From: Candidatus Dadabacteria bacterium UBA1144
GTDB lineage: Bacteria; Desulfobacterota_D; UBA1144
Length of the DNA: 64,000 nucleotides
Direction: 5' to 3'
Assembly: GCA_002311855.1 (NCBI GenBank)
Contig: DCAB01000012.1
Coordinates: 379,759 to 443,758 of the forward strand
Position numbers and translations under genes: made by a program. Positions 28,937-37,692 of the stretch are shown here, in pieces. Within the stretch, counting starts at the first letter, position 1. Each line of letters begins with the position of its first letter. The notes beneath the pieces were generated by a model. That model had not been told where the DNA came from. It did no database searches and saw only the letters and a list, made by a program, of their open reading frames with translations.

Positions 28937-30279
28937 TGAGTGATGTAGCCAAACCACAGCGATATTCGACTGTGAATGAAACGGTGATGAATATGCTTAA
29001 CAAGCCTTCTTTCGGTTGGTGGTCTATATTCGTCGTAGATCTTCTTTTCTTGGGATTCGGTATTTTTTGTTTTATGTATCAAATATATACTGGTCTTGGT
29101 GTTGCTGGATATAGCCACCCTGTCCTCTGGGGTGTCTACATCACTAATTTTGTTTTTTGGGTTGGTATTGCTCACTCAGGGACGTTGATTTCAGCGATAC
29201 TATATTTGTTTAGAGCCAGATTTAGAATGTCTATCTATAGAATTGCAGAGGCAATGACAGTTTTTGCAGTTTTTACTGCGGGATTATTTCCCATTATCCA
29301 CCTAGGGAGACCGTGGAATTTTTACTGGCTTCTTCCTTACCCAAATCAAAGAGGGTTATGGGTTAATTTTGATTCTCCCCTTGTGTGGGATGTGTTTGCC
29401 GTAGGTACCTATCTAACAATAAGCTCGATCTTTTTCTTCATCGGAATGATTCCTGATATAGCGGCAATTAGAGATTCAGTTGTTGGAAAAACCAAAAAAG
29501 CTTTTTATTCGGTCCTTTCGCTAGGCTGGAAAGGTAGCAATTGGGAATGGAGTCATTATACAAGAACTTATTTTTATTTTGCAGCATTTGCCACTCCTTT
29601 AGTTATTTCAGTTCATAGCGTAGTATCATGGGACTTTGCGATGGCAAATACTCCTGGGTGGCATACTACAATTTTCGCTCCTTATTTTGTTGCAGGAGCA
29701 ATCTTCTCGGGTCTCGCAATGGTTATAACTTTAGTAATACCTATTAGAAAGATTTTTAAATTAGAAGACTACATTACAATCGATAATTTTGATTGCATGG
29801 CTAAGATGATAATTTTAACTTCTAGTATTGTTTTTTATGCTTACCTAACCGAATTTTTTATTGCTTGGTATAGCGACAATAAATATGAATATGATCAATT
29901 TTTATACCGAGCCACTGGTGATTATGCACTATTCTATTGGACCATGATGTTCTGTAACGGAATCGTGCCCCTTGTTCTCTGGTTTAAAAAAATAAGACAA
30001 AACTTAAAAGTACTATTTATTGTCTCTCTTTTAATCAATGTCGGGATGTGGTTTGAAAGATTTAATATCATTGTTATATCTTTATCGAAAGAATTTGAAC
30101 CTGGTTCATGGGGTCTATATAAACCATCATGGGTTGAATTAGGAATAACCGTTGGGAGTTTCGCTTGGTTTTTTATGTTTTTTCTAATTTTTGTCCGAAC
30201 ACTTCCTGCGCTTTCTATTGCTGAAATCAAAGAAACTCTACCTGTTCCAAAGAAAAATGGAGACTCACACTATGAGTAA
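28933..30279 (+). CDS. actC: Alternative complex III membrane subunit ActC (NrfD-like)
   Basis: ActC is the first of two NrfD/PsrC-like membrane subunits, with about ten membrane helices, and is thought to hold the quinol site. Typical family segments are FWVGIAHSGTLISAILYL, PIIHLGRPW and SVHSVVSWDFAM. I place the start at the ATG at 28933, which overlaps the actB stop (ATGA); an in-frame ATG twelve bases earlier is less likely. The next ATG (28936) is also possible. Length is about 448 residues. Confidence 0.94.
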   Translation: MMSDVAKPQRYSTVNETVMNMLNKPSFGWWSIFVVDLLFLGFGIFCFMYQIYTGLGVAGYSHPVLWGVYITNFVFWVGIAHSGTLISAILYLFRARFRMSIYRIAEAMTVFAVFTAGLFPIIHLGRPWNFYWLLPYPNQRGLWVNFDSPLVWDVFAVGTYLTISSIFFFIGMIPDIAAIRDSVVGKTKKAFYSVLSLGWKGSNWEWSHYTRTYFYFAAFATPLVISVHSVVSWDFAMANTPGWHTTIFAPYFVAGAIFSGLAMVITLVIPIRKIFKLEDYITIDNFDCMAKMIILTSSIVFYAYLTEFFIAWYSDNKYEYDQFLYRATGDYALFYWTMMFCNGIVPLVLWFKKIRQNLKVLFIVSLLINVGMWFERFNIIVISLSKEFEPGSWGLYKPSWVELGITVGSFAWFFMFFLIFVRTLPALSIAEIKETLPVPKKNGDSHYE

Positions 30280-30895
30280 CGATAATCAAAATATCCTGGG
30301 GATTTATTCGTATTTTGATCTTTTTATTAATTCGATAAAAGAATTAAGAAAAAAGGGTTTTGAAAATATAAGAGCCTTCTCTCCTTTTCCGAATCAAGAA
30401 ATGGAAGATGTCCTAGATACAGGGAGAGAACCAAGTAAAATTAAGTATTTCACAATCTGTGGGGCAATACTCGGAGCACTTGTTGGCGCCTCTTTTACGG
30501 TTCTTACATCTATAGATTGGCCAATTGTTACAAGTGCAAAACCTATAGTATCAATTCCTCCGTACATGATAATAATTTTTGAGTGTACTGTTCTAATAGG
30601 GGGACTGTCTACATTTCTTGGCTTAATTATAAATTCCCGACTGAGAAAGAATGTTCCCCCCGAATTGTACGATGAAAGATTTAGTAACGATAAATTTGGT
30701 ATCTTGGTAAATTGTCCTTCTTCTGACATTGAACAAGTTGAAAATATTTTAAAAAATTACGGATCTGAGGAAATCAAAATAGACGGTGCTTCCGTTATTG
30801 CAGAAGAACTCGTAGAACCAAAAGAGGAAAAACTGGATGAAGGATCTACCGAAGAAGAAACAACTCCAGACCAGGAAGAGAAAAATGAAGATTAA
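30272..30895 (+). CDS. actD: Alternative complex III subunit ActD (DUF3341)
   Basis: ActD is a membrane subunit that contacts ActA-C. It begins with a soluble domain (LGIYSYFDLFINSIKELRKKGF, a fold of unknown function in the family) and has two membrane helices near residues 70-90 and 100-125. The acidic, low-complexity C-terminus is rich in Glu (EEKLDEGSTEEETTPDQEEKNED). The ATG at 30272 overlaps the actC stop by eight bases and is preferred to a start 81 bases upstream, which would run through the end of actC. Length is 207 residues. Confidence 0.9.
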   Translation: MSNDNQNILGIYSYFDLFINSIKELRKKGFENIRAFSPFPNQEMEDVLDTGREPSKIKYFTICGAILGALVGASFTVLTSIDWPIVTSAKPIVSIPPYMIIIFECTVLIGGLSTFLGLIINSRLRKNVPPELYDERFSNDKFGILVNCPSSDIEQVENILKNYGSEEIKIDGASVIAEELVEPKEEKLDEGSTEEETTPDQEEKNED

Positions 30896-31418
30896 ATCTT
30901 ATTTGATATTTTGCGTTGTCACCATGTTAAGTTTTATTTTTTATTTTTTTGTGCTGAGTATTCCATCCTCCGCGTTACCTTGGTCTACTGACATGTGGGA
31001 ACATCCAAGCATCAAACCTTACGAAGAAGCCAGAGGGTATCCTGAAAATTCTATTTTTAACAATAAAAATTCGACGGAGCTTTCGAGAGAAGAATATGAA
31101 GCAATTCAGATTGGACCCAGTAATGGTCAAGAATCTATATCAAAAGGAAAAGTGCTTTATGAAACGTATTGCTACGCATGTCATGGAACAAAGGGCATGG
31201 GAGATGGCCCTGTTATTAAGAATAATTTGAGACCAAAGTCATATTTTTATCCTGTTAACTTAACCCAATCTCAAACACAGAGCAGAACAGATGGATATAT
31301 TTATGCTTATATACGATATGGAGGAAAAGTGATGATGCCCGCGTATGGAAGAATAACTGAGAAAGAAGCTTGGGACATAGTTTACTATGTTCGATACCTT
31401 CAAGGAAAGATGAATTAG
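30885..31418 (+). CDS. actE: Alternative complex III monoheme cytochrome c subunit ActE
   Basis: ActE is the monoheme cytochrome c of the complex and the likely exit point for electrons. An N-terminal signal or anchor (LIFCVVTMLSFIFYFFV) precedes a cytochrome c domain with CYACH (ETYCYACHGTKGMGDGP) and a distal Met in KVMMPAYG. The WSTDMWEHPSIKPYEE segment is typical for ActE. The ATG at 30885 has GGAAGAG just upstream and overlaps the end of actD by 11 bases. An earlier in-frame ATG would add 16 basic residues and is unlikely. Length is 177 residues. Confidence 0.92.
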   Translation: MKIKSYLIFCVVTMLSFIFYFFVLSIPSSALPWSTDMWEHPSIKPYEEARGYPENSIFNNKNSTELSREEYEAIQIGPSNGQESISKGKVLYETYCYACHGTKGMGDGPVIKNNLRPKSYFYPVNLTQSQTQSRTDGYIYAYIRYGGKVMMPAYGRITEKEAWDIVYYVRYLQGKMN

Positions 31419-31427
31419 GGAAAGATA

Positions 31428-32663
31428 ATGAGTGTAGATATTGATAAGACATTAGACAAGAAGATAGTTTTCCCTAGCGTTTTAAAATATTTGTTAATGA
31501 TAGGAGTTCTACTTGGACTAATAACGTTTTTCTATTTATTGAATTCTGGTCATGAAGATATTGCATGGTCTGCTTTTCATCTAAATTTTGTATTTTGGGC
31601 CGGCGTAAGCCATGGTGGGGTACTCTTTGCATGCGCTATGCGTATTACCAAGTCGAGTTGGGGTAGATCCATAATGAGAATAAGTGAATCTTTTGCGTCT
31701 TTCATTCCCTTTGTTCTTATTTTTCTATTTATATTATTTTTAGGAAGGGAATATACAATGCCATATACTGTTCTGGCATATAAACAAAAATGGCTAAATA
31801 CTTCTTTTGTTCTTTTCAGAAGTGTGTTTTTTATAGGAATCCTTCATATACTTATTTACTATTATATTTATTATTCGCTTAGACAAGATTGCATTGGTAC
31901 TAATAGATTTAGAGGCTTCTTCTCGTTTTTGTCCTCAGATTCTGAAGCAAATCAAGACCCCAGCAATTATGATTCGAATCTCGTTAGACTTTCTGTTGCA
32001 ATTGCCATTATGTATGCGTTGTCAATGAGTTTTCTTTCCTGGGATTTTATTATGTCCCTACATCCACATTTTTATAGCACTCTTTTTGGAGTTTACTACT
32101 TCATGGCTTCATTATTGGCTGCTCTTGGATTGTTAATAATCCTTTCTTCTATTCTCACGAACTATTTTAAATTAGGAGACGTTATAACCGAATATCAATT
32201 TTATGATTCCGCAAAGTTGATGTTTGGTCTCTCTATTTTTTGGCTTTATCTATTTTTTTCTCAATTTCTTCCTATTTGGTATGCAAATATGCCTGAAGAA
32301 ACTGGCTTCCTAGGCGCCATATTCTTTGAAGATCCTTATAAATCTTTGGCCTGGGCAACGATTACTTGTGTTTTTGTCATTCCTTTTGTAACACTAATTC
32401 CTAGGACAACAAAAATTGTTAAGCCCGCATTAGTTACAATTGCTTCTATTTCTTTCTTGGGGTTATTTCTTGAAAAAATAGTATTGATATATCCTTCAAT
32501 AGTCCATCACAATTTTCATTTTGGTATTGAGAGTATATTAATTTCATTGGGATTCTTATCTTTGTTTCTGCTTTGTATTATTAGATTTCTCGGGTATTTT
32601 CCTATATTTGCTTCGAAAGATCCGTATTTGATTAAAAAATTGACCAAAGGAGATGAACATTAA
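31428..32663 (+). CDS. actF: Alternative complex III membrane subunit ActF
   Basis: ActF is the second NrfD-like membrane subunit, with about ten helices and no visible cofactor motif. Conserved segments include NFVFWAGVSHGGVLFACAM, SFLSWDFIMSLHPHFYST and LFFSQFLPIWYANMPEET. Together with ActC it may form the proposed ion-translocating core. Its stop TAA shares its last base with the ATG of a 49-codon gene. Cytochrome oxidase genes, which follow act operons in many genomes, are absent here. Confidence 0.92.
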   Translation: MSVDIDKTLDKKIVFPSVLKYLLMIGVLLGLITFFYLLNSGHEDIAWSAFHLNFVFWAGVSHGGVLFACAMRITKSSWGRSIMRISESFASFIPFVLIFLFILFLGREYTMPYTVLAYKQKWLNTSFVLFRSVFFIGILHILIYYYIYYSLRQDCIGTNRFRGFFSFLSSDSEANQDPSNYDSNLVRLSVAIAIMYALSMSFLSWDFIMSLHPHFYSTLFGVYYFMASLLAALGLLIILSSILTNYFKLGDVITEYQFYDSAKLMFGLSIFWLYLFFSQFLPIWYANMPEETGFLGAIFFEDPYKSLAWATITCVFVIPFVTLIPRTTKIVKPALVTIASISFLGLFLEKIVLIYPSIVHHNFHFGIESILISLGFLSLFLLCIIRFLGYFPIFASKDPYLIKKLTKGDEH

Positions 32664-32812
32664 TGGATTTTAAGAGTGATAAACTGGGGACAGCCGGGGC
32701 TGTTGGTTTGGCTATAGGTATTTGTGGATTTATTTCACTATTAGTTATTATATCAATGCTTGGCCCTTTTATTCCTAGAATTATTAGGATTGTCTTTGGT
32801 ATAGTAAACTAA
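32663..32812 (+). CDS. 49-residue single-helix membrane peptide at the end of the act operon
   Basis: ATG at 32663 uses the last base of the actF stop (TAATG), with AAAGGAGATG about ten bases upstream as the ribosome binding site. The product begins MDFKSDKLGTAGAVGLAIG, has one long hydrophobic helix (about residues 10-34) and a short tail ending RIIRIVFGIVN. The arrangement makes co-translation with actF very likely. It may be a small accessory subunit of the complex, such as the ActG reported in some organisms; I infer this from position and topology, not from recognised similarity. Confidence 0.65.
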   Translation: MDFKSDKLGTAGAVGLAIGICGFISLLVIISMLGPFIPRIIRIVFGIVN

Positions 32813-32818
32813 TTTTCA

Positions 32819-33832
32819 ATGAAGGATAAAATTACTTATAAAGATTCTGGAGTTAGCATTTATGAAGGAAATAGATTCGTAAAAAGTATCCAACCCTACA
32901 TAAAGAAGACCCTAAATAAAAATGTAATTGGTAGTACCACATCTTTTGCCGCCTTATTTGCAATAAATACAAATAAATACAAAAAACCTTTGCTAGTCGC
33001 ATGTACCGATGGCGTTGGAACTAAAATACAAATTGGTATCAAAACAAATAAAATAAAAGGCCTAGGAATTGACTTGGTTGCTATGTGTGTGAATGATTTG
33101 CTATGTACCGGCGCAACACCACTTTTTTTTCTTGATTATCTTGCTACTTCAAAATTGCGAACTAAATATCACTCTGAAATAATTAAAGGAATCTCAGAGG
33201 GTTGTATTGAATCAAAATGCACTTTGGTTGGGGGTGAGACGGCTGAAACACCTGGTGTTTACACCGGAACCGACTTTGACTTGGCAGGCTTTGCAGTAGG
33301 TATTGTTGATAGACAGAAATTGATAAATACTACGAGGATTAAAAGTGGAGATTTATTGATTGGCCTTCCTTCTAATGGAATCCATTCAAATGGATATTCC
33401 CTTGTACGAAAACTTTTTTTTACCAAAAACAACCATTATTCAAGAGATAAAAAATTTATTAATTCGGTAATGAAACCAACAAGAATATATTTCAATGTTT
33501 TAAACAAGATTAAGAGCAAATTTGCGATTAAGGGAATAGCCCATATAACGGGGGGAGGTTTGGTAGGAAATATCCCTAGAATTATTCCTCAAGGTTTAGG
33601 TTGCGAACTCATTAAAGATTCTTGGCCTACTCCTAAGCTATTTGATTTAATTCAGGAATCATCACGACTTAGCTCACGCGAAATGTTTAATATCTTTAAT
33701 ATGGGAATAGGCCTTGTTCTTTGTATTGATAAAAACAAACTACCTATCCTAGAAAAAACTTTCAGCTTAATTAAAGAAAAATATTATCTGATAGGCACAA
33801 TAAGTAAGAAATCAGGATTGAAAATTATCTAA
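32819..33832 (+). CDS. purM: Phosphoribosylformylglycinamidine cyclo-ligase PurM
   Basis: PurM closes the imidazole ring to give aminoimidazole ribotide, also the substrate of ThiC. Motifs include ACTDGVGTKIQIG, CVNDLLCTGATPLFFLDYLA, LVGGETAETPGVY and GLPSNGIHSNGYSLVR, with HITGGGLVGNIPR in the C-terminal half. Length is 337 residues. Only six bases separate it from the end of the act operon; a TATAGT hexamer inside the end of the 49-codon gene could give it separate expression. Its 3' end overlaps tonB by eight bases, tail to tail. Confidence 0.96.
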   Translation: MKDKITYKDSGVSIYEGNRFVKSIQPYIKKTLNKNVIGSTTSFAALFAINTNKYKKPLLVACTDGVGTKIQIGIKTNKIKGLGIDLVAMCVNDLLCTGATPLFFLDYLATSKLRTKYHSEIIKGISEGCIESKCTLVGGETAETPGVYTGTDFDLAGFAVGIVDRQKLINTTRIKSGDLLIGLPSNGIHSNGYSLVRKLFFTKNNHYSRDKKFINSVMKPTRIYFNVLNKIKSKFAIKGIAHITGGGLVGNIPRIIPQGLGCELIKDSWPTPKLFDLIQESSRLSSREMFNIFNMGIGLVLCIDKNKLPILEKTFSLIKEKYYLIGTISKKSGLKII

Positions 33833-34622
33833 AATTCCATGTCCCAGGCATGTATGCAAATAAAACTTTAATATTTAATTTTTTTAGATATTTCCAAGAT
33901 TTAGGAAATGGCGGGTAGGGAGCCGCTGTAATTATTGCTGACTTTGCTCCTTCATCCAAACGTTTGAATCCAGAAGACTTTAATATTGAAACACTAATCA
34001 ATTTCCCTGTCTTATCTACTGACATCACGACAAGCACCTTGCCACTTTCAGCTTTATTATATGATTCTCTTGGATATGACCAAACCATTTGAATTTTTCT
34101 TTTTATTTTTAAAAAATATGAAATGTATTTAAATTCTTTCGTATTAAGTTCCACCGTCGCTTCGGTCTGTGAATTGGGAACGGATAATTGAGGTTTAAAT
34201 ATACTATTCTTTTGTTGCGGAGAATCTACTTTAGCTTCTTTGATATTGTCCTCTTTTTTTAATTCTTCATCAAACTTTTTCAAATCACCTAACTCTTTAT
34301 CTTTTTGTGCTTTCTTTTCTTCAGTTTTTTTAGAGAATTTTCTCTCATACTGCTTAGGAGATGGTTTTTCGTAATTTTTGTATTTATCGTCTGGTGCCTT
34401 TTCTTTTTTAGCTTTATGGGTGTGTTTCGCTAATCTTTTAGCATCATTTTCTTTTTCGATATATGGAAATTCTATTTCTGTTATTTCAATGTATTTTAGT
34501 GGTTTTTCATACAAGAGAGTTGCATCACTAAAAATAATCGCCAAGATAAAAATTAATAGATGTATCAGAACCGATAAAGGTAAAAAAACATCCTTTTTTA
34601 ATTTTTTTAATAAATCTCTCAT
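33825..34622 (-). CDS. tonB: TonB-family energy transducer
   Basis: The protein couples the inner-membrane proton motive force to outer-membrane transporters. An uncleaved N-terminal helix (residues 14-30, LSVLIHLLIFILAIIFS) with an H in the membrane segment is followed by a long Lys/Glu-rich periplasmic linker. The C-terminal TonB domain runs from about residue 165 (KIKRKIQMVWSYPRE, GKVLVVMSVDKTGKLISV, SGFKRLDEGAKSAI, YPPFP). Length is 265 residues. TolA is less likely because the C-terminal domain is TonB-type. The partner pair exbB-exbD lies at 52501-53518, not beside it. Confidence 0.88.
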   Translation of the reverse strand: MRDLLKKLKKDVFLPLSVLIHLLIFILAIIFSDATLLYEKPLKYIEITEIEFPYIEKENDAKRLAKHTHKAKKEKAPDDKYKNYEKPSPKQYERKFSKKTEEKKAQKDKELGDLKKFDEELKKEDNIKEAKVDSPQQKNSIFKPQLSVPNSQTEATVELNTKEFKYISYFLKIKRKIQMVWSYPRESYNKAESGKVLVVMSVDKTGKLISVSILKSSGFKRLDEGAKSAIITAAPYPPFPKSWKYLKKLNIKVLFAYMPGTWNFR

Positions 34623-34650
34623 GCACTAAAATTTTAATTTATATTTTAGA

Positions 34651-34956
34651 ATGTATCATTATATTATGTATAAAAAAACGGTATTTTTTTCATTTATATC
34701 TATTTTTTTATTCATTCCTTCTTTCTGTTCCTTTTCTGTGGCGCATTCTATCTTAATTGATGAAAACGATATAGTTGTTTCTTCTACAAAATCTCCTAGA
34801 GAAAGGTGGAATTATAACAAGGAGGAAGATAAAATTAATCATTACAAAAAAATGGTCAACACGAGATATAAAGATGATAATTTTGCGACAGAGATCCGAG
34901 AGAACAAAGGCGATAAGAGGATAAATCGACCAGGATCACCGAGGGATCGATACTAG
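34651..34956 (+). CDS. Small exported protein with repeated SPRxRW/Y motif
   Basis: A 101-residue protein, or 96 if the ATG at 34666 is used. A signal peptide (KKTVFFSFISIFLFIPSFCSFSVA) is followed by a short, very hydrophilic, charged mature part. Two similar segments occur, SPRERW in the middle and SPRDRY at the very C-terminus. I recognise no family. It is divergent from tonB across 28 bases and 15 bases ahead of a lipoprotein gene, so a cell-envelope role is likely but unproven. Confidence 0.55.
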   Translation: MYHYIMYKKTVFFSFISIFLFIPSFCSFSVAHSILIDENDIVVSSTKSPRERWNYNKEEDKINHYKKMVNTRYKDDNFATEIRENKGDKRINRPGSPRDRY

Positions 34957-34971
34957 TATTTAAAAATTATA

Positions 34972-35649
34972 ATGAAATTGAAAGATATTTGTTTACTGAC
35001 TTTTCTTATTTTATTTATATCAAGCTGCTCTTGGGTTTCAGAGACTTGGGAAAAAAGACCTGATTGGATAATGCCTGACAAAGGATTGAATCAACAACTA
35101 ACAGAATATAAAGTGAGTAAAGAATTGCTAACCGGTTTTAATATTTCTTTATCGATTAGCGAAACCAAGAAACTTATAAGCGACAATGGCTTTGATTATA
35201 AAAAGCGTAGACTGGACAAAAAATCTCAAATTCAAACATTTAACTTTGAAGGTACTTTGTTTGATACCAAAAACCTGTTTACTTATAAGGCCATTAATTC
35301 TAGTGTTGATTTTTTTGACGATACAATCCTATCTTCAAGGGTTCGTATTGATGCATCTAACGAGAATAATTTAGAGGAAATTGTTAACGCGGTTTATCAA
35401 ATTCTAGTCGATTTTTATTCATCTCCCCTATCAGAAAATTCAATTTATTCTTTTCAGATTTATAAATGGGCTCAAAATGATGTAGAAGTATTTTTGTCTA
35501 TAGATAAAGAACATAAAAGTATTCTGATATCAGAAGTTAATTCAATTGTTGAAGAATCAAGAAGCTTTCAAGAATTTAAAGAAGAATTTATTGACGACTT
35601 TCAAACTTACGAAGAAGAAATTAGATATGGTAAAAATCGGGACAAGTAG
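34972..35649 (+). CDS. Putative lipoprotein of unknown function
   Basis: A 225-residue protein with a lipoprotein signal peptide: basic MKLKD, hydrophobic LLTFLILFI and lipobox ISSC, so Cys19 would be lipidated by the LspA pathway. The mature part is acidic with mixed alpha/beta character (TEYKVSKELLTGFNISLSI, FTYKAINSSVDFFDDTILSS) and ends in a charged helix. I recognise no family. Outer-membrane assembly lipoproteins such as BamC have a comparable signal, but I see no specific motif to support that. Confidence 0.65.
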   Translation: MKLKDICLLTFLILFISSCSWVSETWEKRPDWIMPDKGLNQQLTEYKVSKELLTGFNISLSISETKKLISDNGFDYKKRRLDKKSQIQTFNFEGTLFDTKNLFTYKAINSSVDFFDDTILSSRVRIDASNENNLEEIVNAVYQILVDFYSSPLSENSIYSFQIYKWAQNDVEVFLSIDKEHKSILISEVNSIVEESRSFQEFKEEFIDDFQTYEEEIRYGKNRDK

Positions 35650-35707
35650 ATTCTAAGAAATATTGAAAAAGAAACAAAATGACCCTTTTACTACTGTGCG
35701 TGGATTG

Positions 35708-37678
35708 TTAGACAATTGTAATACCTTCTTCAATGATCCTCCCCAAATCTAGCATGATTTTATTGAGGGAATAGTCTTTGGGTGTATAAATAGCTCTTAC
35801 ACCACAATTTCTAAGAGATTCGTGATCCTCCTCTGGCACGATACCTCCAACAATTAAAGGTGTGGAACCAAAACCCCTTTCTCTCATCATTGTAATAATT
35901 CTAGGTACAATAGATAAATGTGATCCGGATAATATGCTCAGACCAACTAAATCGACGTTCTCTTGCTCTATGGTGCTCATAATTTCTTCAGGAGTTAGCC
36001 TAATTCCGTGGTAAATTACTTCCATCCCTACATCTCGTGCCCTAACGGCGATTTGTTCTGCACCATTAGAATGCCCATCTAACCCAGGTTTCCCAACTAA
36101 TATCTTTGCTGGCCTACCGAGTTTCTTGCTTATTGTCTGCATTTTTTTTCTGACCTCATCAATATTATTATCTTTTAAATTAGTTGAGATTGAGGTTCCG
36201 GTTGGAGGTCTGTATTCACCAAATATTCCTCTTAAAGTGTCTGCCCATTCCCCCGTAGTAACTCCATTTAATGCACATTCAATTGATATTGGCATTATGT
36301 TTTCATAATTGATTACAGCATTTTTCAGTCTTTCTAAACTCTCTTTTATTAATTTTTGATTCCTACTCTTTTTGTACTTCTTAAGTGAATTTATTTTTGA
36401 TTTTGCGATCTCCTCATCGACTTTTTGGATAGACTTATCTACAGAGAAAGGTGACTCTTCAGTTTCTTGATAACAATTGACCCCAACAATTTTTCTTTCG
36501 CTAGTTTCTATTTGATGTGATCTATGAGATAACGACGTGACCAAGGATTCTTTCATGTAACCGTTCTCAATAGCAACGGTTGCACCACCCATTTTGTCGA
36601 TCTTGTTTATTTCTTTATACGCTGCTTTTTTCAATTCGTTCACTTTCTCTTCTATAACTGGAGATTTATCAAATATATCTGGATATTCAAGAAGATCTGT
36701 TTCATAAGCCAATATTTGTTGAAATCTTAATGACCATTGTTGATCCCAAGGTTTCGGTAGACCTAATGCTTCATTCCATCCTGGAAGCTGAATCGCTCTT
36801 GCGCGAGCACTTTTACTTAAAGTTACAGCAAGCATTTCTATTATTATTCGTGCAACATTATTTTCTGGCTGTTGTGCGGTTAGACCCAACGAATTGACTT
36901 GGACGCCATATCGAAATCTTCTGAATTTTGCATCTTTAACATTGTATCTATTAAGACATATCTCATCCCACATTTCGGTAAATGCTCTCATTTTGGAAAG
37001 CTCTTCAACGAATCTTATTCCAGCATTGACAAAGAATGATATTCTTCCAACAATTTTTGGAAAACTTTTTTCAGGTATTTGTTTTGAATCTCTTACCGCA
37101 TCAAGAATACAGATAGCATTTGAAAGAGCAAAGGCGATTTCTTGAACAGGTGTTGCACCTGCTTCCTGCAGGTGGTAACTACATATGTTGGTGGGGTTCC
37201 ATTTGGGAACATTTTTATAACAATAGACTATCATGTCCGATATCAGCTTTATCGACTCTTTTGGAGGGAAAATATATGTACCTCTTGAAAGGTATTCCTT
37301 AAGGATGTCATTTTGGGTAGTTCCTTGAAGCTTATTTAGATCAACATCATATTGTTTTGCCACGGCACAATATAACGCAAGTAACCAAGCCGCGGTGGCA
37401 TTTATTGTCATTGAGGTATTCATTTTGTCTAAAGGTATATCATTGAATAGAGCCTTCATGTCTCTTATATTTGATATGGAAACACCAACTTTTCCAACTT
37501 CCCCCTCGGATAAAATATGATCGGAGTCATATCCAGTTTGAGTCGGGAGATCAAAGGCTACACTAAGACCCGTTTGTCCTTTAGATAGGTTAGTTTTAAA
37601 TAATTTGTTAGATTCTTCTGCGGTACTATGACCCGCATAAGTTCTCATGATCCATGGCTTATCCTTAGATAAAGTCAT
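35708..37678 (-). CDS. ecm: Cobalamin-dependent ethylmalonyl-CoA mutase-like protein
   Basis: A B12-dependent acyl-CoA mutase of 656 residues. The N-terminal barrel domain has RTYAGHSTAEESNKLF, KGQTGLSVAFDLPTQTGYDS and MNTSMTINATAAWLLALY, a pattern I associate with MeaA/Ecm, which converts (2R)-ethylmalonyl-CoA to methylsuccinyl-CoA. The C-terminal B12 domain has the DxHxxG motif in KPGLDGHSNGAEQI, with the axial His, then SILSGSH and IVGGIVPEED. It is fused in one chain, unlike heterodimeric mutases. As last gene of the operon with the lyase and dehydrogenase genes, an ethylmalonyl-CoA pathway role is favoured. Methylmalonyl-CoA mutase activity is the main alternative. Confidence 0.82.
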   Translation of the reverse strand: MTLSKDKPWIMRTYAGHSTAEESNKLFKTNLSKGQTGLSVAFDLPTQTGYDSDHILSEGEVGKVGVSISNIRDMKALFNDIPLDKMNTSMTINATAAWLLALYCAVAKQYDVDLNKLQGTTQNDILKEYLSRGTYIFPPKESIKLISDMIVYCYKNVPKWNPTNICSYHLQEAGATPVQEIAFALSNAICILDAVRDSKQIPEKSFPKIVGRISFFVNAGIRFVEELSKMRAFTEMWDEICLNRYNVKDAKFRRFRYGVQVNSLGLTAQQPENNVARIIIEMLAVTLSKSARARAIQLPGWNEALGLPKPWDQQWSLRFQQILAYETDLLEYPDIFDKSPVIEEKVNELKKAAYKEINKIDKMGGATVAIENGYMKESLVTSLSHRSHQIETSERKIVGVNCYQETEESPFSVDKSIQKVDEEIAKSKINSLKKYKKSRNQKLIKESLERLKNAVINYENIMPISIECALNGVTTGEWADTLRGIFGEYRPPTGTSISTNLKDNNIDEVRKKMQTISKKLGRPAKILVGKPGLDGHSNGAEQIAVRARDVGMEVIYHGIRLTPEEIMSTIEQENVDLVGLSILSGSHLSIVPRIITMMRERGFGSTPLIVGGIVPEEDHESLRNCGVRAIYTPKDYSLNKIMLDLGRIIEEGITIV

Positions 37679-37692
37679 TTTTAAATTATACT

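Noticed and set aside
30191..30271. Longer N-terminus for actD
   Set aside because: It would read through the coding end of actC. The ATG at 30272 overlaps the actC stop in the usual coupled manner and gives the ActD family N-terminus.
35650..35707. Cobalamin riboswitch linked to the B12 mutase
   Set aside because: This gap lies downstream of the minus-strand mutase gene. The operon's leader (39920-39968) is about 50 bases, far too short for a cobalamin riboswitch.
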